Assembly: GCF_032854445.1 (NCBI RefSeq)
Contig: NC_088306.1
Span: 3,594,373-3,658,372 of the forward strand
Direction: 5' to 3'
Origin: Liolophura sinensis
Taxonomy: Eukaryota > Mollusca > Polyplacophora > Chitonida > Chitonidae
Length of the DNA: 64,000 bases
Each line of letters opens with the position of its first letter. Within the stretch, counting starts at the first letter, position 1. Positions 39,301-47,250 of this stretch are shown here, one piece after another. The position numbers were made by a program, and so were the translations under genes. The notes under the pieces are model-generated. The model saw only the letters and a program-made list of their open reading frames with translations, searched no databases and was not told where the DNA came from.

Positions 39301-42300
39301 TGTGGACACAACCCCGTATTTTGTGTTGAGATCAACAATAGTGTCTTGGCAACAAAATACTGTATAGTTATTTTTTTGATTGGCTTTTATATGTTATGCT
39401 CAAGACTATAAATTATTGCTGACACATATATGAACAAAGTAACGCAAGACAAATGATGCACAAAAGACTTATTGAACCATCCACACATTCTGGTCCTTGG
39501 GTATGTTTTCTTACAGCATTTACAGAAAATCAGAACCAATAAACTGTGTTAACAGTAATATTTCCCCCTAATTCTGCTGAAGCCATGGGGGGGGGGGGGG
39601 GGGCGTCATGGGGTGAGTAATAGGTTGCTATTTACACTTTTACACAAACAGTTAGAATAAATCCTACCTGAATGATGTGACTGGATTTCACCAATGATGT
39701 GACCAAATGTGACCATTTACCACCCACAACACTGCTGTCACTGGTCTGGCTGAACGCCCCGTGCTGTAGTCTTTTATCGGTTTTAATTAATGCAAACGTT
39801 CCAGCTGTCAAAACTAATGACCTGTGCACTACTAACCTCGGAGTTTCCACAAACTTCTCAATGAGCATGACATCGTCCCCGAATGACTTCATCCCTTCCG
39901 TTCTGGCAGACTGCAGCTGTGCATCGAACTCCTTACTGGTCATAGCTATCCTCATCCCCTAGAAATCGAGTGATTGATTTATTCGTCAGTTGTACTATTG
40001 AATGATTGATGATTGGATTGTTTGATGCTGCACTGAAAAATATTTATTGAAGAAACTTAAAAAGAAACTTGGAGGTGCCTTGAGAGGAAGCTTGGGACAC
40101 ATTTGGATAAGATCTGAGAGTAAAGCTGGGAGGAAATTTGAGGAAACTCTCAAAGGAAACTTGTCAAAAACCTAATAAGAAACTCGAAGGAAATTGTCAA
40201 GCACACAACCTCTGTAGGACAATGACAAAAGCACACTAAAAAAGATGTGACAGAGCTATCATCACCCTGATTCTACAAGTAAATACACATGTAACTAAAA
40301 AACTCGAAAACTTCTGCACACCTTTCCCCCACCTCCTCTAACAGCTTTTATCATCACTGGGTAACCAATCTTTTCTGCTTCCCTCCTCAGCCTGTCATCT
40401 GATTGGTCTTCACCATGGTAACCTTCTATTATAGGGACACCCGCCTTGGACATAATGGATTTTGAGGTGCTGTAATGCAAACAACTCGATGAAAGACATG
40501 GGGTAAATATTTGCAAAAAGAACACTTTGTTAAATCCAAGATGTGTGTGGTCATATTGTAAGGCCATGGTGAATGGGGTAGAACTCTGTGCATGTACATG
40601 GGCTCCGGAGAACTTGTGGGCGTACGGGGCTTAAAAGGTGAAGGGAATTGTGGTCGGGGAACCATGTGCTTCAGTTCTTTTGTGTGTCTTGGTGTGGCCA
40701 CACGTGCGCATGTGCCTGTGTTTGTAGTCATTTTGTGTGAATGGATATACCTATTGGAACTGGGACTCGGTGCTGTGGACTTTATGTCTATCTCATTTGT
40801 CTGCTCGGTGGAAGAACAAGACAGAGAGGAAACCAAAGTGTGCAGAGCAAGCCACCGACACTTATCTGGCAAACCTCCTGGTTTAATTAAAGATGCACGC
40901 CAACCTGCAAAGGCCTGTGTTAAGGCAACACTCTCATTGGTCGATCATCAAACTTGAAATCCTGAATTTCGTAATTTGCTGTAATTAATATGTTCACAGA
41001 GCATCAGCGATGAAAAATACCCTTAAGTCATGAATGTAAAACTTCAGGACAATGCATGCAGTACTTTTCAAGATACCACCCCTAACATTTACTTTGACAC
41101 TGATTCTAATATGCAATACCCGAAGTCGTGAATTTTGTAATTTACTGTACTTAATATGCATACTGCGAATCAATGATGGAACATTCCACTCCTGTTCAAC
41201 AAGTGCAATACTTTTGAGATAGCATCCATAACATTTTGTTTATAATAACATTTTGTTTTGTAATAACATTTTGTTTATAATAACATTTTGTTTATAATAA
41301 CATTTTGTTTATAATAACATTTTGTTTATAATAACATTTTGTTCATAAACATTGCTTTCCCTGTTAAAGGATGCTGACGCCAATGCGCTGTGTATGACAT
41401 AAGCTTATGTCATACTCTGTACAGGCCACCTAAAAAGACGTAAATATGAAAATGAGATTACGTACATGTAAATTTTTTTCATAATGCAAATTTTATAATC
41501 AAAATTTTAAATACACAGAAGACTGTATAACATGTTCAAAAAAATAAAACAGAGCAATTTTTCACTTCAACAGGGAAAACTTTGATCCACAGACGTACCT
41601 TTTAATTCCCATGTCTCTGATGGCTGTAGCTGGTGGACCAATGAAAATGATTCCTTCTTTGTCACAAAGCTCAGCAAATTCAACATTTTCTGACAAAAAT
41701 CCATATCCAGGGTGAATGGCCTAACAGGAAACAGAACAGGAATATGTGACTCAGTTAACACAAATGTTCTAAAAGGCTAGCGAGCATATTTGTTGATTTT
41801 ATAAGTGTTTTGTTTTACTGAATGAAATTACTTAATGATTGCCTTTACATGATGCTGTTTGTTATGATAAAACCATACCCACTCAAAAGCAACACACTGT
41901 TAGAATAACAAGGACATAAATTGTAGAAAAAACATATTCTTGGATATTTCAGCAAAATATCAGTTCATTCTTTCATCAACAGCATATCAGATTATGTAAA
42001 AAATTCATTCATATATTTGAAAATTTGTCTACCCTTATGAACCAGAATACCTGAGCTCCAGAAAGCTTGGCCACATCAATAATCTTCTCTTTTTGGAGGT
42101 AGCTTTGTTGTGATGGAGCTGGACCAATGAGGTAAGCTTCATCTGCCTGCCAATCAATGTGAATGACTGGGTCAATAAATGAGTAGCCCTGGGAATATTT
42201 CACTGTTTTTTACATGGTGATTTTCAGATACAATCACTGACAATGTAACAACACCAAAGTGACACCCCTTAGTGGCTTCTCATCACTTCACAACATGGTA

Positions 42301-44891
42301 TAAATATAGATAAGTACAGAGCTGTGAAAAAAGCAGCGTCGCAGCACAAAAAGATGTCACTGTCTTGTTGGAACATCCCAACTCACAAACCATGCATTAG
42401 CTGGAGTCACCACTGTCATCAGATAATAGTATAAATTCACATTCTATCAGGCAACTTGTATGCAAACCACCAAACATTTTGTTTTTCCAGACACTTCAGC
42501 AATTTCTAATAAAGTGTGAGAGCTGGATTTCAATTACTGTAATTCATTATCCTTTTCAAATGTTTGCAAGGTGTTTATTCAAGCATATTTTGAAGGTATT
42601 ATTCTACGTTGAGTGATACTTTTTGTGAAGCCCTGAAACTAGCCAATCCAATCCATGTAGTTCCAAAATCCAATTACAAATGTACATAAATTGCACAGAA
42701 AGTTCCTCTTTTATATGCCAATAGGTTTAGGAATTATTGTAGCCATCTCATTGATGATAAGCAAGTTATCTGAAATAAGTCTCTTTATGCAGAGAGCAAA
42801 ACATTTGGTATCACCCATAGAACGATTGATCATTTCAGTCGCTGTTTCGAAGTTTCTTTCCTGACCAACAAAGTGATTTATTCTATTCCAGACCGTTCAT
42901 CTAAATTGCAAGCTAATCATGTGCAAATCATAAAATAATCAAGAGCAGAAAATTAGACAGTTTCAAAAACAAATCAATTATACAAATACAGAAATGCTGG
43001 AACTGAATACTTTCTATACTGGGTGAGCCTATTTTTGCTTGATTCATGCTTGCTCATCTGGGGGCCTGCATGGCCAAAGGGATGAAATGAACCAGGAGCC
43101 TTTCACCAATGCAACTGCTGTAAGTTCAAGTCCAGCTCATGCTGGCCTTCTCTCCGACACACAGTCAATGAAAGATGGAACATTCCACTCCTGTTATTGT
43201 GCTCTACATGTGTGCGAATTCTGAGCTCAATACATGCAGTACTTTTCAAGATATCACCTCTAACATTTTGTTTAACATTGCTTTCCCTGATACTGGACAT
43301 CAGCTAGGCCTGCACTTCATACAGGTGAGCTAGTAATCCAATTAAGTATACAAATTTATACAGAAATACTGAAACTTTTTGCGTATTACCATGGAAACAT
43401 GCATGCTGTCAGCATCGGCTTGACTGTAAACGGCCACTGTTCGTACACCAAGTCTTCTTGCTGTTCTGATAACGCGACAAGCTATCTCACCTCGGTTAGC
43501 TATAAGAACTTTGTCTATCAGTCCATCTGTGAAAGGAAGATGAGAGAAGATTATACTTCCTTATGAGTTACTCAATTCTTCAACCAACTTCCAAAATATC
43601 GAACGTCTCAAACTTTATAAAAAAAATTAAATAAAGTTCAACATTTGGACGCAACATTTTGATGTTTTTTTTACCATCAAACTGAATTGTGATGATCGTG
43701 AAATGAGATGTTTTACAACTTTGAAAGCCAATTTGCTATAAATAACACATAATTTTTCTCAACTATTATTTGATTAATTCTTTTTAAAAAATCAAATAAA
43801 TCACTTGTTCCACCAACACGCATATTTTAAAATCAAACATGTGATCTTCCCAGGGTTGCTTTGTTTAACAAATGCAGCCAATATGACAGACACAGGGTTG
43901 AAATTTTTTCTTTCCACCTTAGCATATGACAGGTAAAGATGAAAGTGGTAAATTCTAACACTTATTGTAACATGCTGATTTTTTGGCCCAAAAAAATTTC
44001 AGAAATTTCCATGCAAACTGTACTAAACTGCACCTGATGCATTCGAAACATAACTCCAGTTTTCACCAGAGAAAAATTTTTTACCTCTGAAGACTCTGAA
44101 AATTTATGTACTTCAAGCTATCTCCAGTTCCCAACCTACTGTAAATCTTCAACCTTTCCAAGGCCTAAAGAACTCTTGTCTGTGCAATTTATGCATAGAA
44201 TTACTATAAAAATGAAGCTCAACCTGATTTGCTTGTGTTGATAAAGATGCAAGCTTCATAAAACTGTGCAGATCATTTCTCTACACCCCATAGTTCTCTC
44301 AGAATGTTTCTAAATATTGATTAAATGTGAATAATATCAGCTTAACCTATAGCAGAATCACTGCTATGAGATGGATTGAGACTTATTTTACCCTCTGACT
44401 TTCCTGTCAGCTGTCGTCTCGGCACATGTCCCAGGCATTTCAATTGTGATCTGTAAACAAGAAAACACTACATGTACATACTCTGACAGGGCTCCCTGAT
44501 TAGCTAAACAGTACTCAATACATCTGACATGATCTAATATCAGAAGATGGTCAAAACTAAGCACACTACATACAAATCTCACTGAACAGTTTAATTAGGT
44601 CCCAATTTGGTTGCTCATGCAGGTTAAATGACAAATATAAAGAAACAGTAAAATAAATTCACATATAAATGTCCATCTTTCGTGATTCATTGAGTGAATT
44701 TGTTTTGTTGCCATTTATATATATATATATATTCTCTTCAGCCGTACGTGGGAAAATCTGTCAGCAACCTGCGGATAGTCGTGGGTTTCCCCGGACTCTG
44801 CTTGGTGTTCTCCCACAATAATGCTGGCCGCCGTCGTATAAGTGAAATATTCTTGAGTACGGCATACAACACCAATTTAAAAAAAAATACT

Positions 44892-44940
<49 letters not shown>

Positions 44941-45982
44941 TACATGACACACTCTAATATTATCACTGCATGCAAATATCCCCTTATACTCTGTTAACAT
45001 TCTACATGGGATGGGATAGAACAAGCTCTTATTCCACACGGAAATCTATGTGTTTATTTTAAGATTTATGGTGAATAAAAATGAAATGAAAAAATGAAAA
45101 TGTATGTATCAAGACAATCGAAAACTTTCGAATCACATTCAACAGTGTAATTGAACACAGCTGCAAAGGATCCACTAATGATACACTTTGTACAGTACAG
45201 TTAGTTCAATTATAGTTCAACAAGTCAAATGATACACTTCTATTTGTCGGCCATATTACAATAATGGAGGATCCTCCATCAATGGTGATAATTCAACAAC
45301 AATAAATGTACTACCTACATATTTTATATATCTGACATTCATTCAACAAGATAAATATCAGAATGTTAAAGAAGCAAGGAGAACATTTTGGTCGTGGAAG
45401 TAATTAAATTGAATGTCACTTGTGCAGATGATAAGTGACACTCTGACAGAACACAGCCAGGCTGATGTGTCTGATGGTCAAATTTTCCCTGTAAAATCGA
45501 CCTTTAATTTACAGTTATTGAACTACTGTACAGTAAAGGTTTGCCGTCACTCCCCGTCATCTGCACGCACTTCAGTGATAAAACAAACAGATGATAATTT
45601 TTTTTTTTTTTAAATGACTGCACTCCAGCAACACTCTTTGTCCCACCCATCTGATTCCCCCCAGGAGTCCTTGTGCCCTTAATGTTTGATACATTAGTAT
45701 ATCGTAGGATCACCCGGTCACAAACAGAAAATATATTCGATGGACCGAACAGGGTGTCAATGTCATGTCATATGCAACGTTAAATACAAAACTGAGAGAA
45801 ACTTTAAGGTCTTTCGTGTCAGATAACAGCTAAACAACCACGGCAACAGACATTTCCCGCGGAAGAAATTGTATATGCATGCATTGGAATAAGTACAAAT
45901 GCTGTAACATCGCTGATAAGAACAAAACAGACCTATTCCTGATAAGACAAGCACTAAACACACCACGAAACATCGTCGCCAT
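12221..45982 (-). CDS. MCCC1: methylcrotonoyl-CoA carboxylase subunit alpha, mitochondrial (17 exons)
   Basis: This is the biotin-carrying alpha subunit of 3-methylcrotonyl-CoA carboxylase, the mitochondrial leucine-catabolism enzyme that carboxylates 3-methylcrotonyl-CoA using ATP and bicarbonate. Seventeen exons join in consistent phases to 2129 nt, about 709 residues, close to the human 725. The order is: a basic, Ser-containing targeting peptide ([17 protein letters not shown]...), the biotin carboxylase N-domain ([16 protein letters not shown]), ATP-grasp glycine loop (VRGGGGKGMRI, about 197-208), catalytic segment ([16 protein letters not shown], about 324-339), the carboxylase C-domain, the MCC-type linker, and the biotinyl domain with AMKME, whose Lys at about 671 is the biotin site. 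The stop is TAG at 12221-12223 if one missing base in exon 17 is allowed for. Introns are rich in tandem arrays. The matching beta-subunit gene is not in the window. Propionyl- or pyruvate-carboxylase is less likely because the linker and SQQSYL segment fit MCCC1. Confidence 0.97.
12285..12287 (-). other. MCCC1: apparent one-base deletion in MCCC1 exon 17
   Basis: On the minus strand a run of three T stands where four would give VEKVIFKVGD and restore the conserved biotinyl fold. A miscount in a homopolymer by the sequencer is the simplest explanation; a true allele or mutation is possible. Confidence 0.8.
12606..12870 (+). mobile_element. tRNA-derived SINE, main family
   Basis: A head with 'gacctccgtggtcaagaggg', a B-box-like 'aagttcaagtcc', a slightly duplicated middle section ('cttcctcttcggtcttcctc') and the conserved tail ending 'gagtacggcgtaaaacagca', then AT-rich repeats. 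It lies in MCCC1 intron 16, opposite to the gene. Confidence 0.85.
15405..15467 (-). mobile_element. degraded SINE tail
   Basis: The stretch 'attggtgtttaacgtcctac' followed by 'tcaagcatttttcac' and 'ggtcagttttatgg' is a diverged copy of the conserved SINE tail, about 200 bases from MCCC1 exon 16. Confidence 0.5.
15661..15840 (-). CDS. MCCC1: MCCC1 exon 16, biotinyl domain
   Basis: Sixty codons encode the linker end and the biotinyl domain ([20 protein letters not shown]) and finish with VMIAMKME, which holds the biotinylated lysine. Donor gtgagc follows directly after the Glu codon, so the domain is split between exons 16 and 17. Confidence 0.98.
16375..16562 (-). CDS. MCCC1: MCCC1 exon 15
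   Basis: The exon reads [20 protein letters not shown] and onward to NAIHLFTT, the MCC-type linker domain before the biotin carrier. Acceptor 'gttaccag', donor gtgagc, phase 1 to 0. Confidence 0.95.
18049..20745. repeat. 33 bp minisatellite, about 80 copies, 2.7 kb
   Basis: The unit 'tgacgtgtgacatccagata' plus 'ctgacgggctatc' repeats about 80 times. Variants such as 'gacgtacag' and 'gggcaatct' are interspersed, and higher-order blocks of several units recur. Because 33 is a multiple of three, long open frames exist on both strands (up to about 690 codons); I take them as repeat artefacts. It lies in MCCC1 intron 14. Confidence 0.98.
20945..21025 (-). mobile_element. tRNA-like SINE head
   Basis: On the minus strand 'ccgtggcatgttagccagct' resembles an A-box and 'gacgttcgaatccagctc' a B-box, about 40 bases apart as in a tRNA. 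No cloverleaf with a clean acceptor stem is evident, so a SINE head is preferred over a functional tRNA gene. Confidence 0.45.
21243..21354. repeat. 56 bp tandem duplication
   Basis: 'aactcaaagcgccctctacc' and the next 36 bases occur twice in succession with four differences. In MCCC1 intron 14. Confidence 0.9.
21858..21944 (-). CDS. MCCC1: MCCC1 exon 14
   Basis: The exon reads [20 protein letters not shown], then VTLEDGDK, matching the human DQFSPF... linker. The acceptor 'tttcctttgttcag' is the innermost of six tandem copies (see 21919-22405). Phase 1 to 1, donor gtaagt. Confidence 0.94.
21919..22405 (-). repeat. MCCC1: 81 bp array spanning the exon 14 splice acceptor, six copies
   Basis: On the minus strand each unit holds 55 bases of intron end ('tttcctttgttcag' acceptor) plus the first 26 bases of exon 14. 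The copy at 21944 leads into the real exon; five more lie upstream, at steps of 81 to 22349. The copies are almost identical. The unit is 27 codons and the exon frame stays open through all copies, so any outer acceptor would give an in-frame longer exon. Confidence 0.95.
23055..24235. repeat. minisatellite, about 27-30 bp unit, about 40 copies
   Basis: The unit 'ctgactgtcaaggctgacat' plus 'acaggtgt' recurs with small length changes. A longer block containing 'tcatggctgtgaaacacagt' and 'cacaatggctgttatgattg' is inserted four times, giving a higher-order repeat. In MCCC1 intron 13, ending about 65 bases from exon 13. Confidence 0.95.
24302..24515 (-). CDS. MCCC1: MCCC1 exon 13
   Basis: The exon reads [20 protein letters not shown], then [13 protein letters not shown], the end of the carboxylase domain, then a variable linker to SSALSK. 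Donor gtaaga, phase 0 to 1. Confidence 0.96.
25850..26070. repeat. 22 bp minisatellite, about 9 copies
   Basis: The unit 'ggcaagctacaggcaaacca' plus 'ca' recurs with substitutions. In MCCC1 intron 12. Confidence 0.9.
27060..27765. repeat. 36 bp minisatellite, about 19 copies
   Basis: The unit 'gacaaaattatctctcagct' plus 'ttgcaagattatatct' repeats about 19 times with very few changes, then decays to about 27900. One plus-strand frame stays open for 196 codons because 36 is a multiple of three; this is not taken as a gene. In MCCC1 intron 12. Confidence 0.97.
28495..28635. repeat. 13 bp tandem repeat, about 10 copies
   Basis: The unit 'gaccataaggctt' with the variant 'gaccataagactt' repeats irregularly in MCCC1 intron 12. 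Confidence 0.9.
28885..28950. repeat. 13 bp tandem repeat, five copies
   Basis: 'cttacagggtcac' repeats five times with only the last copy changed. In MCCC1 intron 12. Confidence 0.95.
30182..30291 (-). CDS. MCCC1: MCCC1 exon 12
   Basis: The exon reads [20 protein letters not shown] and onward to SLRDYN. Acceptor 'gaatag', donor gtaagt, phase 1 to 0. Confidence 0.97.
30977..31085 (+). mobile_element. SINE head, interrupted copy
   Basis: 'aagatggccaagtggttagc' and 'ggtgaatttaagtccaactt' form the tRNA-like head of the main family. The copy breaks off where an opposite-strand SINE begins, and a matching tail piece follows at 31425, so it looks interrupted by a later insertion. In MCCC1 intron 11. 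Confidence 0.7.
31103..31376 (-). mobile_element. tRNA-derived SINE, near full length
   Basis: It starts with a T run (the A tail on minus), then the full conserved tail and middle, and ends with the tRNA-like head ('accgactgagccacggaggc' on plus). It is inserted in an older SINE in MCCC1 intron 11. Confidence 0.92.
31425..31500 (+). mobile_element. diverged SINE tail fragment
   Basis: 'ccggcttcctcccaccataa' and 'gtgtatggcataaaacaccc' match the tail with many changes. It is probably the other half of the copy that begins at 30977. Confidence 0.6.
31535..31705 (+). mobile_element. 5'-truncated SINE
   Basis: 'cagccgtacgtgggaaggac' through 'gagtacggcgtaaaacacca', then an aaat microsatellite. 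The tRNA-like head is missing. It ends 35 bases from the donor side of MCCC1 exon 11. Confidence 0.85.
31740..31923 (-). CDS. MCCC1: MCCC1 exon 11
   Basis: The exon reads [20 protein letters not shown], then [20 protein letters not shown] and onward to GVRQ, the carboxylase C-domain. Donor gtacca is off consensus. A SINE tail ends about 35 bases beyond the donor. Confidence 0.96.
32985..35345. repeat. 22 bp minisatellite, over 100 copies, 2.36 kb
   Basis: The unit 'catcactagcacaccatgaa' plus 'tt' repeats more than 100 times with point variants, and blocks of many units recur (for example the run holding 'cacatcatgtatctgtcatt' at 33.1 and 34.1 kb). Frequent stops keep frames short. In MCCC1 intron 10. 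Confidence 0.98.
35489..35665 (-). mobile_element. diverged SINE
   Basis: 'gccagcattttggtgggagg', 'ggggaaacccacacccatct' and 'accagcatgagctggaattg' match the middle and B-box part of the main family with about 20 percent change. It lies about 160 bases downstream (3') of MCCC1 exon 10. Confidence 0.75.
35823..35950 (-). CDS. MCCC1: MCCC1 exon 10, catalytic segment
   Basis: The exon reads [20 protein letters not shown], then [20 protein letters not shown], the catalytic core of biotin carboxylase. The acceptor 'tctcctgcag' is the innermost of eight near-identical tandem acceptors (see 35940-36210). Donor gtataa, phase 1 to 0. Confidence 0.96.
35940..36210 (-). repeat. MCCC1: 33 bp array spanning the exon 10 splice acceptor, eight copies
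   Basis: On the minus strand each unit is an acceptor ('ttttatctcctgcag') followed by the first bases of exon 10 ('gcacagttgaattcatga'). Acceptors lie at steps of 33 from 35950 to 36181. The exon frame stays open through all seven extra copies, each adding eleven residues such as [11 protein letters not shown]. Outer copies use either tctgcag or cctgcag. Confidence 0.95.
36492..38005. repeat. 22 bp minisatellite, about 69 copies, 1.5 kb
   Basis: The unit 'tgtcaaaggatgcctttatg' plus 'tt' repeats with variants (tctgtc/tttgtc, gaggat/aaggat). All three plus frames stay open for hundreds of codons because the unit has no stop and 22 is not a multiple of three; these are artefacts. In MCCC1 intron 9. 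Confidence 0.98.
38589..38670 (-). CDS. MCCC1: MCCC1 exon 9
   Basis: The exon reads [20 protein letters not shown], then AVNYVGA. Acceptor 'catttcag', donor gtatgt, phase 0 to 1. Confidence 0.97.
39126..39237 (-). CDS. MCCC1: MCCC1 exon 8
   Basis: The exon reads [20 protein letters not shown], then [17 protein letters not shown], one of the best conserved blocks of the family. The first base completes an Arg codon from exon 7. Donor gtaagt. Confidence 0.98.
39588..39603. repeat. G homopolymer run
   Basis: About sixteen G in a row in MCCC1 intron 7. Similar G- or C-runs occur near 16157, 29013 and 59071. Such runs are prone to sequencing length errors. Confidence 0.9.
39837..39958 (-). CDS. 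MCCC1: MCCC1 exon 7
   Basis: The exon reads [18 protein letters not shown] onward to [10 protein letters not shown]. Acceptor 'gatttctag', donor gttagt, phase 0 to 2. Confidence 0.96.
40322..40469 (-). CDS. MCCC1: MCCC1 exon 6, ATP-grasp glycine loop
   Basis: The exon encodes [20 protein letters not shown], then [14 protein letters not shown]. The glycine-rich loop contacts ATP in this enzyme family. Phase 2 to 0, donor gtgtgc. Confidence 0.97.
40990..41100. repeat. interspersed repeat copy 1
   Basis: 'gcagtacttttcaagatacc' with its flanks also appears in related form at 41167-41360 and 43165-43320. A family of unknown type in MCCC1 introns. Confidence 0.6.
41105..41365. repeat. interspersed repeat copy 2 with internal 17 bp array
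   Basis: 'gatggaacattccactcctg' is shared with 43172. Within this copy the sequence 'aacattttgtttataat' is expanded to about seven tandem copies (about 41225-41350), whereas the other copies have it once. Confidence 0.75.
41599..41720 (-). CDS. MCCC1: MCCC1 exon 5
   Basis: The exon reads [19 protein letters not shown] and continues to AIRDMGIK, strongly conserved in biotin carboxylases ([10 protein letters not shown]). Acceptor 'ctgttag', donor gtacgt, phase 0 to 2. Confidence 0.97.
42051..42146 (-). CDS. MCCC1: MCCC1 exon 4
   Basis: Thirty-two codons, [20 protein letters not shown] and onward to LSGAQ. The SQQSYL segment is typical of MCCC1. Both ends are phase 0; donor gtattc. Confidence 0.97.
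43058..43160 (+). mobile_element. SINE tRNA-like head only
   Basis: 'tctgggggcctgcatggcca', 'cctttcaccaatgcaactgc' and 'taagttcaagtccagctcat' match the head of the main family; the tail is absent. In MCCC1 intron 3. Confidence 0.75.
43165..43320. repeat. interspersed repeat copy 3
   Basis: It shares 'gatggaacattccactcctg', 'gcagtacttttcaagatatc' and 'aacattgctttccctg' with copies 1 and 2. It follows directly after a SINE head. Confidence 0.65.
43390..43526 (-). CDS. MCCC1: MCCC1 exon 3, start of biotin carboxylase domain
   Basis: The exon encodes [20 protein letters not shown] followed by a segment ending SMHVSM, the classic opening of the biotin carboxylase fold. It starts in phase 1 and ends in phase 0, with donor gtaata. 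Confidence 0.97.
44392..44450 (-). CDS. MCCC1: MCCC1 exon 2
   Basis: Acceptor 'cttgtttacag' and donor gtaaaa bound 59 bases. The exon reads [19 protein letters not shown] in the phase demanded by exons 1 and 3. A different frame also stays open here but does not connect in phase. Confidence 0.85.
44732..44890 (+). mobile_element. 5'-truncated SINE
   Basis: 'cagccgtacgtgggaaaatc' through 'ataatgctggccgccgtcgt' to 'gagtacggcatacaacacca', then an A run. In MCCC1 intron 1. Confidence 0.85.
44896..44932. repeat. (TA)n microsatellite
   Basis: About eighteen TA dinucleotides follow the A tail of the SINE just before it. Confidence 0.95.
45933..45982 (-). CDS. MCCC1: MCCC1 exon 1, start and targeting peptide
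   Basis: The ATG at 45980-45982 sits in 'ccaagATGGcg', a good initiation context. Sixteen codons ([16 protein letters not shown]) plus AG precede donor gtctgt. The basic, Ser-containing and acid-free sequence fits a mitochondrial presequence. The donor is weak but gives the phase required by exon 2. Confidence 0.85.
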
Positions 45983-46010
45983 CTTGGGGAATGTCCTTGC
46001 GTGACGTCAA
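45976..46010 (-). promoter_or_regulatory. MCCC1: candidate MCCC1 promoter elements: CRE and YY1-like
   Basis: A perfect palindromic CRE (tgacgtca, 46002-46009) lies about 20 bases upstream of the MCCC1 ATG, and the ATG itself lies in 'caagatggcgac', close to the YY1 consensus. YY1 sites at the start codon are known from many housekeeping and mitochondrial genes. No TATA box is seen. The transcription start is not visible. Confidence 0.45.
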
Positions 46011-46938
46011 ATGCCGAGGGAATCCTGACCTACTTATCTTCACGCAGGTCGCGATATGTAAATAACATCACATGGTACAGATGCAGTTACAACTCGCGCC
46101 TTCAACGTCGAAGAAATACACATTTAGGGCTCTCGTTGGATTATTATCTTTCTTTGTGACAGAAAAACACGCACTTACTCGGAAAACAAAGCTTCTAAGG
46201 TTCATATGAGTGTTCAAACAGAAATGCCGGGTTGATAATTTCATGTTGCCTCCGCTCCGATTTTAGCTGAAAGAATCCACTGCATAAGAATTGCACTCTA
46301 ATTCTTTTCTTGACATATTCGTTTGATAAGTGGTTATCGTGTGATAATTGCTCTACTAAGCGCATTTTCTGATTATTGACGTTTTCTTAGTGACATTTCC
46401 TAGAGAGAACAAAGAGAAGGCCCGAGGGAAAGAAAAGTCAACAGGATGGACACACAAGAACACACGCATGAGAGAGGAAAGCAATAGCGCGAGAGAATCA
46501 AATTATGAACCACACAAAAAGGAACGAAGAATATAGATTTGAAAAGTAAGGCAAAGAAAATGAGAAAAAAAAAATACCGCAAGGTGTAGGAATGGTCATG
46601 TATGTGAGAATAACAACTAAAGGTATGTGTTCAGAAAACTGGGAGACGACAAATAGCGAAGAATCTGTGTGGGACATAGAAAAAAAAAGAAAAGTCGGGT
46701 TAAGTAATGTGCTTTGAGAGAAAGACCTTCCGGTTTAGGTGCATGGCCCTGAGAAGGGCCTTTTTTTGTCGTAAGCCCTGGGAGGGAAGGATGCTGAGGC
46801 TACGCTCTGCTGTGACAGTCGGCCTGGTCTGGATTTTTAACTAGTGCCTGCGTAGGCCTACTTGTTGTTTGTCAGCGTCTTTTCGTGTGCAACTTGCATA
46901 CAGGATATCAGGGTGTCGTTTGCATTGCTCGCGTCATC

Positions 46939-47250
46939 TTAAGCGTCGTTGCCTTCTTCCGTGTCCTCGTCGGACGGGTACGTGATTTCCCTAGCCTCGT
47001 TACCAAACATCCGCCTCCTCATGGAGTTGACAATGACCGCCTTTGCTAGGGCGTACTCGTAGTAAATATGGCGGAGTCCCTGAACGACAGACAGCTGAAG
47101 GCGAAGGCTGTTTCGCGCTGTCCTTTTCTGTTGGCGATTCGCTCGCTGATATCTCTCAAATAAATCTTCCAACCTGTTGTCCAATAAGAACACCTGGTCG
47201 CAGGCTTTTTGGTAACGATTTTCTTCGCCTTCAAGGATGTGTTTATCCAT
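46939..47250 (-). CDS. small intronless reading frame, conserved-looking unknown protein
   Basis: 103 codons, from ATG in 'agaaaaATGGat' to TAA at 46939-46941. The product starts MDKHILEGEENRYQ, is rich in charged residues and looks mostly helical (RLEDLFERYQRANRQQKRTA, then LRHIYYEYALAKAVIVNSM), and has an acidic tail (PSDEDTEEGNDA). No signal peptide or membrane segment is seen. Base composition is richer in GC than the surroundings, which favours coding. An upstream in-frame ATG at 47301 would add 17 residues; the second ATG has the better context. I do not recognise the family. It could also be a fragment of a larger or retrocopied gene. Confidence 0.55.
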   Translation of the reverse strand: MDKHILEGEENRYQKACDQVFLLDNRLEDLFERYQRANRQQKRTARNSLRLQLSVVQGLRHIYYEYALAKAVIVNSMRRRMFGNEAREITYPSDEDTEEGNDA

